From positions 1 through 53,228 of the forward strand of contig CAZWDL010000041.1 in NCBI GenBank assembly GCA_964632995.1: a stretch of 53,228 nt of DNA, read 5' to 3'. Numbering within the stretch: the stretch's first letter is position 1; each line of letters starts with the position of its first letter. A model generated the notes under the pieces. That model was not told the origin of the DNA, did not search any database, and saw nothing but the letters and a program-made list of their open reading frames with translations. This stretch comes from CAZWDL01 sp964632995. Lineage in GTDB: Bacteria > Bacteroidota > Bacteroidia > Chitinophagales > Saprospiraceae. Made by a program: the position numbers and the translations under genes. Shown piece after piece: positions 17,145-26,176 of the stretch.

Positions 17145-18932
17145 TCACTCCTTTCGCTCCGCCGTAAACATCCCGTTCGGCTGGTGGAATACGACCGCCT
17201 TCACCTTATCCGTTCCCTCTTCGCTGGTAAATTCCACCCAGTAGCCCGGCAGCCCTTCCAGCTGGAACTGGTTGTCTTTCTGCCTCGGTACCAGGGTGTA
17301 AGGCGGCTGGCCCGGTACGGTGACCACCAGCGTGTTTTCGCCGCGCATAGACACCGTGATTTCCGTACCTTGCAGCAGGTAAGAACCGGTGTAGGACTGC
17401 AGGCGCTCTCTTGCTTCCGCCGACAGTTCCGGGGTGCGTTCAAAGACGATAGGATCTACCGCCGGTTCCATTTTGGAAGAAAGCTGGTGGATCATTCCGG
17501 AAGCATCGGTGTGAAAATTTAACCGAATCTTGCCGATCCGGGGGTCTTCCCCCTGAAAAACATCGTAGTGAAAGTGTTCAAGCGGTAGATCGAAACTATT
17601 GTACTGTACGCGCAACTGCTCGTTATCCATAAGAATTCTTATCGTTCCGTATCCGGGGTGATCATAACGGCCTGTGTAATCCGGGAGCGGGTGAGAAGGC
17701 CGGGTGTCCTTAATTTGGTCCGTTTCCTCTTCTTCCTCCATCTGTGCTTCTTCCGCTTTGGCCCGGCGATCGAGGGCGCGCTGGTTCCAGTCGATACGCT
17801 CCAGGCCCAGCATGTGATCCATGACAGCGTTGCGGATAGTGCCTGCGATATCGGCGCTGCTGGAGTTGGTCAGCACCACGATGCCGATCGAATCTTTTGG
17901 CAGCAGGGCAACCTGCGTGATGAACCCGTCGATGCCGCCGCCGTGCGTGAGCAGCAGGTGATTGCGGTAGGCAGTAATGCCCCAGCCTAGGCCGTAAGTG
18001 CCGTAGAAAAACTCCTCACTGGGTGGACTGGGCGTGGGCATATGCGGCGTGTGGGTTTGATTCAGCATGGAACTCGAAACGACCTGTTGACCCTCGAATT
18101 TTCCGCCGTTGAGCTGCATGATCAGCCAGCGGCTCATTTCAGCGACAGAGGAGTTGACCGAACCCGCCGGGCCGACAGCGTCGATGTTTCTGAAAGGAAT
18201 CGGCCGGACTTCGTCCTCAATTTCCGCATAAGGCAGGGCATGGTCCTCATCCTTTTTGGAGTCCTCCACTGACATGCTGCTGCGCTCCATGCCCAATGGC
18301 CCGAAGAGACGCTCCCGTATGACCTGCTCCCAGGACGCGCCGCGCATTTGGCCGACCAGATATCCTGCGGCCATAAACATCAGGTTCTGGTACTGCCAGG
18401 CTTCCCGGAAGCCGCGGCTGGGTTCCAGATAGCGCAGGGCGTGAAAGAGCTCCTCACGACTGCGGTCGGAACCGTACCAGGCCGCGTCGTGACGCGGCAG
18501 CCCGGAACGATGGCACATCAGGTCACGGGAGGTGAGGTGATGCGTAACGTAGTCATCGTACATCCGGAAATCGGGGAGGTATTCGATCAGCGGCTCGTCG
18601 AGTTCGATAAGGCCGTCGTCGACAAGCTGGCAGACCGTCACCGCGGTCATGGCTTTGGTCGTGGAGCCGATAGCGAAAAGGGTGTTTTCGGTCACGGGTA
18701 GCCCACTATTCACGTCGCGCAGCCCGTAACCTTTGGCATACACCATTTCATCGCCCCGCACAATGCCGACGGCCACGCCGGGCACTTCCCAGTCCTGCCG
18801 TACCTGCTCTACGTACTCGTCGAAGCCTTCAAGCAGCTCGCTTATTTCCGCCGGCTGGGCTGCCAGTACGGAAATGCTGAGAAAGAAAACCGGTAAAAGG
18901 GTACAAAAACGGATTTGAAAGAGGCTTTCCAT
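17145..18932 (-). CDS. Serine hydrolase, class C beta-lactamase fold, DUF3471-type tail
   Basis: The start at 18932 gives MESLFQIRFCTLLPVFFLSI-type signal peptide ending ...VLAAQ; the longer frame from 19040 would place 36 charged residues before it. Active-site motifs of the class C beta-lactamase/DD-peptidase family are all present: S-x-x-K as IGSTTKAMT (Ser90, Lys93), Y-x-N as WQYQNLMF and H-G-G as LLTHGGGIDGF. The last about 200 residues form a DUF3471-like beta-barrel tail (DYTGRYDHPGYGTIRI, LSAEARERLQSYTGSY). Such enzymes are exported esterases or peptidases; beta-lactam resistance should not be inferred. Its neighbours do not suggest a pathway. Confidence 0.9.
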   Translation of the reverse strand: MESLFQIRFCTLLPVFFLSISVLAAQPAEISELLEGFDEYVEQVRQDWEVPGVAVGIVRGDEMVYAKGYGLRDVNSGLPVTENTLFAIGSTTKAMTAVTVCQLVDDGLIELDEPLIEYLPDFRMYDDYVTHHLTSRDLMCHRSGLPRHDAAWYGSDRSREELFHALRYLEPSRGFREAWQYQNLMFMAAGYLVGQMRGASWEQVIRERLFGPLGMERSSMSVEDSKKDEDHALPYAEIEDEVRPIPFRNIDAVGPAGSVNSSVAEMSRWLIMQLNGGKFEGQQVVSSSMLNQTHTPHMPTPSPPSEEFFYGTYGLGWGITAYRNHLLLTHGGGIDGFITQVALLPKDSIGIVVLTNSSSADIAGTIRNAVMDHMLGLERIDWNQRALDRRAKAEEAQMEEEEETDQIKDTRPSHPLPDYTGRYDHPGYGTIRILMDNEQLRVQYNSFDLPLEHFHYDVFQGEDPRIGKIRLNFHTDASGMIHQLSSKMEPAVDPIVFERTPELSAEARERLQSYTGSYLLQGTEITVSMRGENTLVVTVPGQPPYTLVPRQKDNQFQLEGLPGYWVEFTSEEGTDKVKAVVFHQPNGMFTAERKE

Positions 18933-19078
18933 AGGTGGGGTAAGTTGAGTAAACAATATTGTTAGACTCCGGAATATAATCCAAGTTCTTTTAATATTGG
19001 ACTTTTTTTCTACGAGTACCCGGTTTTGACGGCCGGGCACTCAAAGCCCTGCTTAAATTGAGCTCCCAGCATCCAGCC

Positions 19079-19822
19079 TCAAGCCACCACCCCCCCGTCC
19101 ACACTCAGCGTCGCCCCGTTGATAAAGCCCGCCTCTTCCGAAGCCAGGAAGGCGTAGGCGGCGGCCACATCCGCCGGTGTGCCGAGGCGGCCGACGGGCG
19201 TTCGTTTTTTCAGGTCTTCGACGATTTCCTCCGGGATGGTTTGCACCATATCGGTTTGGATGAAGCCCGGCGCCACGGCGTTGACGGTGATGCCCTTGCG
19301 GCCAAATTCGCGGGCCCATACCTTGGTCATGCCGATAACGCCCGCTTTAGCGGCGACGTAGTTGGTCTGCCCGAAATTGCCGTACAGCCCTACGACCGAG
19401 GCGGCGTTGAGAATACGGCCGTAGCCCTGCTCCGCCATGTAGGGATAGACGGCTTTGGTGCAGTTGAATACCCCGGTGAGGTTGACGTCGATAACTTCCT
19501 GCCACTGCTCCGGGGTCATCTTTTTCATCGAGGCGTCGCGGGTGATGCCGGCGTTGTTGACCAGAATGTCGATACGGCCGAAGTCTTTTGCCACCTCAGC
19601 TGCGGCGGTGAGGACAGCCTCCAGGCCGGTAGTGTCTACTCTGTAAAAACGGCATTGATAGCCCTGCGATGACCATTCCTCTGCAACGGACTCGCCGGCT
19701 TCCACGGCGACATCCCAAACGGCCACCCGGGCGCCTTCTTTTAAAAAACGGGCGGCCGTGGCTTTGCCTATACCGCGGGCCCCGCCGGTGATGATTGCTA
19801 CGCGATCTGCTAAACGGCTCAT
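19079..19822 (-). CDS. fabG: Short-chain dehydrogenase, FabG-type 3-oxoacyl reductase
   Basis: A 247-residue classical SDR. Seen are the nucleotide motif TGGARGIG (12-19), NNAG (89-92), the catalytic tetrad Asn114, Ser142, Tyr155 and Lys159 (YVAAK), and the substrate-loop PGFIQTDM. The C-terminus ends in the typical INGATLSVDGG. It reduces a 3-oxoacyl thioester or a similar ketone with NAD(P)H; length and motifs are those of FabG or acetoacetyl-CoA reductase, and the two cannot be told apart here. There is no acyl carrier protein or other fatty-acid gene nearby, so it is probably a secondary FabG-like enzyme rather than the core one. A palindromic repeat lies just upstream. Confidence 0.8.
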   Translation of the reverse strand: MSRLADRVAIITGGARGIGKATAARFLKEGARVAVWDVAVEAGESVAEEWSSQGYQCRFYRVDTTGLEAVLTAAAEVAKDFGRIDILVNNAGITRDASMKKMTPEQWQEVIDVNLTGVFNCTKAVYPYMAEQGYGRILNAASVVGLYGNFGQTNYVAAKAGVIGMTKVWAREFGRKGITVNAVAPGFIQTDMVQTIPEEIVEDLKKRTPVGRLGTPADVAAAYAFLASEEAGFINGATLSVDGGVVA

Positions 19823-19847
19823 GAGTCAACCGTTTTTTTTAAGTCCA

Positions 19848-19991
19848 TAAGTTTAGAAGTTTAGACGCCGCAGCCCTTCGGGCGCGGCTGGTTTAGGAGT
19901 TTAGCAGATCTGAAAACCGGAATCTCATTTTTAGATCTGCTAAACTCTAAACAGCTCCGCCACGAAGTGGTTGGAGCGCTAAACTCTAAAC
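19848..19991. repeat. GTTTAG-rich palindromic repeat, copy B
   Basis: Same order as copy A at 2836: GTTTAGAAGTTTAGACGCCG, a GC hairpin with CTTCGGG loop, then GTTTAGCAGATCT paired with AGATCTGCTAAAC. It continues with two further CTAAACTCTAAAC words and an AGCTCCGCCACGAAGTGG hairpin that copy A lacks. It fills the gap between fabG and the next minus-strand gene. Confidence 0.8.
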
Positions 19992-19997
19992 GCCCTA

Positions 19998-20873
19998 CTA
20001 TTCTTTCAACTTCCGCACTCGCTGGTCAACCTTCCGGTGCACCTTTCCCATCTTCCCTCCATACTCCACAAACCCCACATAGAAGGTATGCGCTTTGCGC
20101 AGCAGCGGCTTCGCTCCGTCGGCCCGGCCGAAGCCGAAGACGACCATGCCGTCGGGTGAGGTTATGCCGGCCCCGGTATTCCCCAGATAGGAAAAAGTGT
20201 CGGACAGCTCATCGGCTTCCTCCTGTACGACGAAGAGCACCCGCTCGACCGCCTCGTGCCCGAAGTAGGCCCATTGCCAGTTTTCGAAGGCCTTGTTTCC
20301 GGCGTAGTAATCCAGTTGATCGCGGCGGGGGCCGCCCGCGTTGGTTCCGTAAAACTGACGGGAAGGGTCGAATTCGCCGCCGGGCGTACCCTCGTACAGA
20401 AACCAGTAGGGCTGCTCCGGGTCGGTTTTCAGTACTTCCACTTTGGCGTAATCCTTGAAGAAAGTCCATTCCCACTGCCATTTGCCGCTTCTGGAGGTCG
20501 TGCGGATCGTTCGCTCATCCACCAGTTTGCTTTCGCACATTTCGTGACCGGGATGACCCGCGCCGGAATCGTCCGAACCGAAGACGAAATTGGGGAGGCC
20601 GCGGTAGGCGGAAGCGGCGGAGGCGGGATATTCGTTCCAGGGTACCCGTTTAAAGGCGATCCAGTCGTTGCCCGCCGGATCGATCAGGCGGGAGAGACCG
20701 CCGCCGGCTTTGTCGTAGTAGTAGGTGGCGGCAGGGGTGTGGATGATGAAGTGACCGGCGCCTTCGTAGCGACCTTCGGTGATATGGATGGGCTGACGCT
20801 GGATACATAAAGCCAGAAATAAAGCCCCGAACAAGAGCCATAGAGAAAGTCGGGCGTATTGTGGTAAAGGCAT
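19998..20873 (-). CDS. Conserved secreted protein of unknown function
   Basis: The 291-residue product begins with a hydrophobic export or anchor segment (ARLSLWLLFGALFLALCI). The mature part carries TPAATYYYDKAGGGLSRLID followed by PAGNDWIAFKRV and YRGLPNFVF, a block I have seen in secreted proteins of Planctomycetes and Bacteroidota, with many Trp, Tyr and Gly residues that suggest a beta-sandwich. No catalytic motif is recognised. Context (exported hydrolases on either side) suggests a role with carbohydrates or other surface substrates, but this is a guess. The start at 20873 is the first Met before the hydrophobic segment. Confidence 0.7.
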   Translation of the reverse strand: MPLPQYARLSLWLLFGALFLALCIQRQPIHITEGRYEGAGHFIIHTPAATYYYDKAGGGLSRLIDPAGNDWIAFKRVPWNEYPASAASAYRGLPNFVFGSDDSGAGHPGHEMCESKLVDERTIRTTSRSGKWQWEWTFFKDYAKVEVLKTDPEQPYWFLYEGTPGGEFDPSRQFYGTNAGGPRRDQLDYYAGNKAFENWQWAYFGHEAVERVLFVVQEEADELSDTFSYLGNTGAGITSPDGMVVFGFGRADGAKPLLRKAHTFYVGFVEYGGKMGKVHRKVDQRVRKLKE

Positions 20874-20918
20874 GTATCTTTTTTGCTGATTAGTTTCCCA
20901 AAGAGATAGGAAGCGCCT

Positions 20919-21671
20919 TTAAAAAGCATAACGGACGAATAACCGGTGAATTCCCCTTGCTTGAAATTCGAGTCCCTTTTCATCGTAGTTGTGTTCCTCG
21001 GCCATGTAAAGTTCGCTATCATTTGCATTAAAAATCCAATAATTGCCGTGTTCAAATCTTTTTTCCTCATAATAAGAGGCATTAAAGTCACTTTCAATAG
21101 CACAAGACAAGCCCCCCATTAGCTTAATGCCAACTCCAATCCTTAGAAAGAAACCGTAGTTATTTTTACTTACCCTATGTTCGGGTCTATCGTAAAAGGA
21201 TGGATCCTCCGGTCTGATATGCCCCGAAGCTTCATCCGGAGGAACAGGCTGCTTAATAATGCTAGAACACTCTTTTAGAATATTTTTTTTCTTATCCATA
21301 AAAAAATCAGCCATAGCCCCTGTGTAAGTATATACTCCAAAGCGATCATTGCTTTTTGTGAAGACATACTCCCAACCCAGCCGGACGTTGTACTGAAAAT
21401 TAACTTCATCGTAAGCATCGCAATCGACCCTCGCTCCGTTACGGGAGTTTAAATAATCCCACTGCCTTTGCCTGTTCGAGTGATACATTCCGATATCCGT
21501 TCGCAGAGCATGATGATCGTTCCACGATCTTTTTACCTGTAGGGTTACCGGAAGCTGTTCTCCTCCAATAAATTGCCCAAGAGAAATGAGATCCAGGCCT
21601 GCTGACCAGGACTGGCCGGATAAAGAATAGCTGCAGAACAACAAAAAGATGAACATTAAGTATTTTTCCAT
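20919..21671 (-). CDS. Predicted outer-membrane beta-barrel protein
   Basis: Signal peptide MEKYLMFIFLLFCSYSLSGQ. The rest alternates polar and aromatic residues (VTLQVKRSW, YNVRLGWEYVF, RFGVYTYTGAMADFF, GFFLRIGVGIKLMGG) and ends with a terminal phenylalanine (HRLFVRYAF), the usual C-terminal signal of small outer-membrane barrels. About 8 strands would fit the 230-residue mature length. No family recognised. The gene lies in a stretch of lower GC than its neighbours, and its codons are correspondingly richer in A and T. Confidence 0.65.
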   Translation of the reverse strand: MEKYLMFIFLLFCSYSLSGQSWSAGLDLISLGQFIGGEQLPVTLQVKRSWNDHHALRTDIGMYHSNRQRQWDYLNSRNGARVDCDAYDEVNFQYNVRLGWEYVFTKSNDRFGVYTYTGAMADFFMDKKKNILKECSSIIKQPVPPDEASGHIRPEDPSFYDRPEHRVSKNNYGFFLRIGVGIKLMGGLSCAIESDFNASYYEEKRFEHGNYWIFNANDSELYMAEEHNYDEKGLEFQARGIHRLFVRYAF

Positions 21672-21760
21672 AACTTTTATTTTTAACAGACATAAATCAG
21701 GAATCTGGGTAGCATCACCATAGAGCTATCCAGATTCCCTATAAGTTCATAAACTCATTA

Positions 21761-23242
21761 TCAATTTTTCAGAAGCGTTTCAGAAAATTTTTTTCCGGCT
21801 AACTGAACGGTCAGATAGTATACGCCGGGACGAAGATCCCACACATCGAAGCGAACTTCTTTATTCTGATCAAAATATTTTTTTGTTCCCGCCTTTCGTC
21901 CGTTAAAGGTTTTTATTCCCACCTGAGATGTCGAACTTAAGGTAATACTTTCCAAATATTTATTAGCCAGTTCACTATCCTTGAATTCGATGTTTAATCT
22001 ATCCTCCATAGGATTCGGCGACGTTATACTATAAGTACTTCCACTTTCATAAAGATAGTATGTGTAGGTTTGGCCATTACCGCAGGTATTCTGAGTTTGA
22101 ACTTGAACCCTAACAAATGGATAAGCATAAACGGTACAAGTATTTCCACTGGGATAAATACTACCGGTTCCATCGATGATGCTCCATGAATAGGATACTC
22201 CCGGGAAATTGCTGGTAGTAACCAAAAAAGCCGGATTGTTGATGAAGTTGATAGATTGGGATGGTGCCCCGTTCACTGTATTACTTTGAATAGTTGGCGT
22301 ACCGAAAAATATTTGTCTGTTCGTTGATTTAGGAGACTGGCATGCATTGTTTGCAGTTACAGTAACACTCCCATTTGAAGCAGCTTTAACCACAGCAGTC
22401 TGACTACTTTGTCCAGACTGAATAATCGCTCCTCCCGAAGCCGTCCAGCTATAACTGGTAGCCAGATTGGCATTAGCCGTAAGGTTTACCGTTTGGGAGT
22501 TACTGCATAAGGTAGGAATTCCCGATGGGGAAATTGTAACTGATTCTACCCTTGGTCGTTTCACTGTAACGATATAATCCTGAAAAAAAGAGCCGTCAGA
22601 GTCCGATCTTTGAGCCCGAACGTAGATGGAACCGTCGTTTTGCCCGGCATTACTATAGGGAGTGTTGTTTGGCGTTGTAGTGGTAGTCGCCCCAGTCCAA
22701 CCTGATGGAAAACTCCATGTGTAGTTAATAGTTGCCGGGGGGTCGGCGGTAAGACTATTCACGGAAACATTCACTGTCTGAGCGCCGCAAGGAAGAGTAG
22801 TGATGCCGCCATCCTCAGGGCTAGAAGGGGTTGCACCCGAAATGGTCATTTGGGTAATTGGGCTCAGATACTTTATAACAACAGTCTTCTGGTTTTCAAT
22901 AATTAAATCGTCCATTCCTGGTCTCCCTATCCTAACGCTAACTTTCACCCATTTTTGGGCCGAATTAGTGCGATTTTTCCATCTGATATTACTGGTGAGT
23001 TGGCCATCTGGCGTTCCATAAGTATCGAAGTTATTATCGCTAGCAGACCATTGAGTTTCATTTGCCTTTATTGTATAACCATTGGGTAAATTTTTCACAA
23101 CCGCTTCATATGAATAAGTCGCTTCAGGTTCCACTCGAAAACAATTAGTTGAAATACATTCAACTTCTACTGTCTGACTGAAAGCAGTGACCGAAATTAA
23201 AGACAGGAAAATGAATGAATGAATGAATGAATACTTTTTCAT
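21761..23242 (-). CDS. T9SS-exported protein with PKD-like domains, type A sorting tail
   Basis: Signal peptide MKKYSFIHSFIFLSLISVTA, then several Ig/PKD-like repeats of about 90 residues (NYTWSFPSGWTG, SYSWTASGGAIIQSGQSSQT, SYSWSIIDGTGSIYPSG), each with paired Cys (CGAQTVNVSV, CSNSQTVNL, NACQSP). The last about 85 residues are a type A (Por_Secre_tail-like) sorting domain: ITSPNPMEDRLNIEF, ITLSSTSQVGIKTFNG and LRPGVYYLTVQLAGKKFSET, which leads to secretion through the type IX system. No enzymatic domain is seen; adhesion or matrix function is likely. It shares the low-GC composition of the barrel gene that follows 89 nt later. Confidence 0.8.
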   Translation of the reverse strand: MKKYSFIHSFIFLSLISVTAFSQTVEVECISTNCFRVEPEATYSYEAVVKNLPNGYTIKANETQWSASDNNFDTYGTPDGQLTSNIRWKNRTNSAQKWVKVSVRIGRPGMDDLIIENQKTVVIKYLSPITQMTISGATPSSPEDGGITTLPCGAQTVNVSVNSLTADPPATINYTWSFPSGWTGATTTTTPNNTPYSNAGQNDGSIYVRAQRSDSDGSFFQDYIVTVKRPRVESVTISPSGIPTLCSNSQTVNLTANANLATSYSWTASGGAIIQSGQSSQTAVVKAASNGSVTVTANNACQSPKSTNRQIFFGTPTIQSNTVNGAPSQSINFINNPAFLVTTSNFPGVSYSWSIIDGTGSIYPSGNTCTVYAYPFVRVQVQTQNTCGNGQTYTYYLYESGSTYSITSPNPMEDRLNIEFKDSELANKYLESITLSSTSQVGIKTFNGRKAGTKKYFDQNKEVRFDVWDLRPGVYYLTVQLAGKKFSETLLKN

Positions 23243-23880
23243 AATTAATGAGTTTTAGATAGTGATTAAATTAGGATTTTGAAACTCAATTGCTTCTCAG
23301 GCAAAAAAGTTTTGAGGAAAGCAATTGACGAATTGACTTAACTTTCTTTTGAAACCGATCAAAAAAGCCCACACTACGCCAAAGGAGTCAGTAGCAAAAA
23401 ATGATTCCGGAATCGTCTTTTCTCAGATAAACTAATCCTTATTCGAAACAGCCGTTATGAGCACTACGAGTAGAACTGCTCCACTAAAACAAAAAGGAAC
23501 TTATAAGGCAATGTTATTCAAAAACTAAGAGCAGAATTCCTATGAAAGGATTCCTATTTTGGAATTGGTAAAACACTTATGTAATTTAGTTATTTTAAAT
23601 TAAACAAACAATACCCATCTCCATTTTTTTGAAATTTTCATTTTCCATATTTTGAGGAACCACCTGCACTACTGTTACAGATGGGATGATATAAAAACTT
23701 ACAGGCGAATCGCTTAAGGGAGAAGCTACGCTGGTCGCACCTCACGCTTCTTATATACCATCAACCTGGGAGGATATCTGAGGGAGCGACCAGCGCAGCA
23801 TCTGATCTACACTAAACAGAGTAACAGCTCTCTCACGAATCTCTCTATAAGCCATTTGCCGAAAGGCGAAAAATATTTTA
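23243..23880. other. AT-rich intergenic region, no gene
   Basis: I see no supported gene in 638 nt. A spaced inverted repeat ACGCTGGTCGC/GCGACCAGCGC lies near 23731-23800. The left two-thirds are strongly AT-rich. An open frame on the minus strand at 23751-23957 has no domain and overlaps the sorting-domain remnant, so it is rejected. The promoter of the T9SS gene must lie near 23243-23350, but no TAnnTTTG word is found there. Confidence 0.5.
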
Positions 23881-24183
23881 TTGCGTAACTTCTGGTCAGA
23901 ACAGTTAGTGAGCAGCACCGGCGCGCCCGTTGAGCAAAACATTTGCGCTATTCCCAACCCTTATCGATTGGGCACTCCTTTCTTCTGTCCACAACTGGCT
24001 GAAAGGGGGCAATATTCCCTTCGGGTCTACAACCTGTCCGGACAGCCCGTATATCAGCAACAAATTTCGGAAAGCGCCTCCGTCACGATCAGCGGCCCTA
24101 TCCCGCCCGGGATGTACCTCCTGCACTGGCGGGAAGGCGAAAACACCCAGTTTGTCCAAAAACTGATCATTTCAGGAAATTAA
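23881..24183 (+). pseudogene. Orphan T9SS type A sorting domain (3' gene fragment)
   Basis: From a TTG at 23881 the frame reads ..QLVSSTGAPVEQNICAIPNP, YSLRVYNLSGQPVYQQQI and PPGMYLLHWREGENTQFVQK LIISGN. This is a complete type A C-terminal sorting domain of about 75 residues with the usual Asn-Pro start, L-S-G-Q and P-G-M-Y-L-L motifs. The passenger protein is missing: upstream, an in-frame stop occurs at about 23820 and no signal peptide exists. So it is the tail of a deleted secreted protein, or a spare sorting cassette. It precedes a small secreted protein gene by 34 nt. Confidence 0.7.
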
Positions 24184-24217
24184 TCCCAAATCATTCCCAG
24201 CATCCAACTTATCTGAT

Positions 24218-24679
24218 ATGAAAAAACTTCTCTTTCTCGGCTGTCTCCTTTGCTTGTTTTGCACTGACCTCCAGGCCCAAACGACCTACCCCGTAGATTC
24301 CTGTCTCTACTTTATGACGCCTTCCGATTTCCTGATTCGAGGCGTTCGCACCGTGGGAACCAACAGTCAGGAAACACTCATCGTCTTCCGTTCCGCCGGC
24401 AGCAGCGATCCCAACATCGCCTTTTCCGGAAGGGGTTCTTTTGTGGTCGACAAAAACGATCTGCCTGCCGGACTGGGCCTCGACCGTAATACCAGAGGCA
24501 ATATGCTGCTCACCATCGAATCCGCCCCGGAGTCGAGTGATGACTGGCCGGGAGGCGCCTTCTCCTACCCTGCTGTCTTATCCGGCTACCTCGAATCGGC
24601 GGGAGGGATAAAGCTCAATACACCACTGCCGGTGACCTTGCAGCTTATTGAGTTCGAGTACGAAGAATTTACGGAGTGA
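24218..24679 (+). CDS. Small secreted protein, function unknown
   Basis: The 153-residue product has a clear signal peptide (MKKLLFLGCLLCLFCTDLQA, cleavage before QT). The mature part is a predicted beta-rich domain (CLYFMTPSDFLIRGVRTVGT, TLIVFRSAG, GSFVVDKNDLPAGLG, MLLTIESAPESS). I recognise no family. It might once have belonged with the secreted protein whose sorting tail is left just upstream. It converges with the sugar porter gene, only 3 nt apart. Confidence 0.65.
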   Translation: MKKLLFLGCLLCLFCTDLQAQTTYPVDSCLYFMTPSDFLIRGVRTVGTNSQETLIVFRSAGSSDPNIAFSGRGSFVVDKNDLPAGLGLDRNTRGNMLLTIESAPESSDDWPGGAFSYPAVLSGYLESAGGIKLNTPLPVTLQLIEFEYEEFTE

Positions 24680-24682
24680 TTA

Positions 24683-26086
24683 CTAAATTTTTCCGTACTT
24701 CTCCTCCCAGATCTTCTCGATCTGCTCCAGCGAGCGCCCCTTCGTTTCGGGGATGAACTTCAGCGTGAAGATGATGATCAGTGCGATGAATCCAATGAAT
24801 ATGAAATAAGGCAGGGAGCCGTTCCAGAAGCCACTCATATTAGCCTCGCTTTCCATGACGACCGGAAAGGACTGCGAGACCAGGTAGTTGGACAACCACT
24901 GCGCGGCTACCGCGATGGACATGCCGACACTTCGCACATCATTAGGGAACATTTCCGAAAGGATGACCCAGACGATAGGCCCCATAGACATGGCAAAGGA
25001 CCCGATGAAAGTCAGGATACCGATCAACGACAGCAAACCAACCTGCTCGTACATCAGGGTGAAGGCCAGCAGTGAAAAACCGGCGATCATGCCGATGGAG
25101 CCGGTGATCACCAGCGGTTTGCGTCCCCATTTATCGACGGTGAACATGGCCAGGAAGGTGAAGGCGACGTTGACGCCCGCCAGCAGGATCTGCTGCGCCA
25201 GTACATCCTCCTGACCAAAGCCCAGGGCTTGTTCAAAAATATCGGCGCCGTAGTACAGCACCGCATTGATACCGGTAAATTGCTGCAAGATCGACAGTAC
25301 AGAGCCGATGAGTACGATTGGCAGCACGCTTTTCCGGAAAACCTCCTTAAAGGACAAGCCGCCCTCGTGCCGGATCGACTCGCGGATCTCCCGCATTTCT
25401 TTATCCGCTGCTTCCTCCCCGTGAATATTCGTAAGGATTTTTCGAGCTTCTTCGTTACGGCCCTTCAGCATCAGCCAGCGGGGACTTCGCGGTACAAAGA
25501 AAAGCAAAAGGAAGAACAAAATGCTGGGCACGAGTTCCGACCAGAACATGATGCGCCATCCGCGACTGACGTTATAAACCTCATCCTGCCCGCTTCCGAT
25601 AAAATAGGTGACCAGGAACACGATAAAGAAGCCGATGACGATCGCCATCTGGTAATACGTTACCATCTGGCCCCGTATTCTGGCCGGCGACAACTCGGCG
25701 ATGTAGGTAGGTGAGTTGATAGAGGCGATGCCGATACCCAATCCACCGATCAACCGAAAGGCGACGAGCAAGGAAACCGACTCAGGCAAAAAGCCCGGCA
25801 GCCCCGAGCCCCAGGCGGAAATAATGAACAGCACAGCGGAGAGCAGCAATGAAAATTTGCGGCCGTACATCTTGCTGATCTGACCGGCGATCAGGGCGCC
25901 TACGAAGCATCCGATTAAGGCACTGCCGACCACCCAGCCTTTTACCGCGGCAGTCAGCTCGAAGTACTTGCTGAAATAAAACTGGGTGCCGTTGATCACC
26001 CCCGTATCAAAACCAAAGAGTAAGCCGCCCAGGGCCGCAACAATGGTAATGAGGACTAAACCAAATCGATTGTTTGCTTTTGACAT
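24683..26086 (-). CDS. Sugar porter family MFS transporter
   Basis: A 467-residue inner-membrane symporter of the sugar porter family (XylE/GLUT-like) with twelve helices. Signature segments: GGLLFGFDTGVINGTQ in helix 1, GRKFSLLLS (motif A), the ELSPARIRGQMV segment after helix 4, the VPRSPRWL variant of PESPRWL after helix 6, QQFTGINAVLYYG in helix 7, DKWGRKPL, and PETKGRSLEQIE at the C-terminus. These residues predict uptake of a monosaccharide such as glucose or xylose by proton or sodium symport. It is the last gene of the minus-strand glycan locus and follows the GH97 gene by 90 nt, which fits uptake of the glucose that enzyme would release. Confidence 0.9.
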   Translation of the reverse strand: MSKANNRFGLVLITIVAALGGLLFGFDTGVINGTQFYFSKYFELTAAVKGWVVGSALIGCFVGALIAGQISKMYGRKFSLLLSAVLFIISAWGSGLPGFLPESVSLLVAFRLIGGLGIGIASINSPTYIAELSPARIRGQMVTYYQMAIVIGFFIVFLVTYFIGSGQDEVYNVSRGWRIMFWSELVPSILFFLLLFFVPRSPRWLMLKGRNEEARKILTNIHGEEAADKEMREIRESIRHEGGLSFKEVFRKSVLPIVLIGSVLSILQQFTGINAVLYYGADIFEQALGFGQEDVLAQQILLAGVNVAFTFLAMFTVDKWGRKPLVITGSIGMIAGFSLLAFTLMYEQVGLLSLIGILTFIGSFAMSMGPIVWVILSEMFPNDVRSVGMSIAVAAQWLSNYLVSQSFPVVMESEANMSGFWNGSLPYFIFIGFIALIIIFTLKFIPETKGRSLEQIEKIWEEKYGKI

Positions 26087-26176
26087 ATTTGCTTGTATCT
26101 AAGGATTGAAAAACAACCCTCGTAGATACGAATTTCCTATTTAATGTCAAAACATTCCGGCCGGGAAGCTGCCGGA

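Noticed and set aside
17145..18932. Antibiotic-resistance beta-lactamase
   Set aside because: The S-x-x-K, Y-x-N and H-G-G motifs are shared by all class C-fold esterases and peptidases; the DUF3471-like tail and family context point away from a true beta-lactamase.
23751..23957. 68-residue minus-strand frame
   Set aside because: It overlaps the sorting-domain remnant antisense and has no signal or domain.
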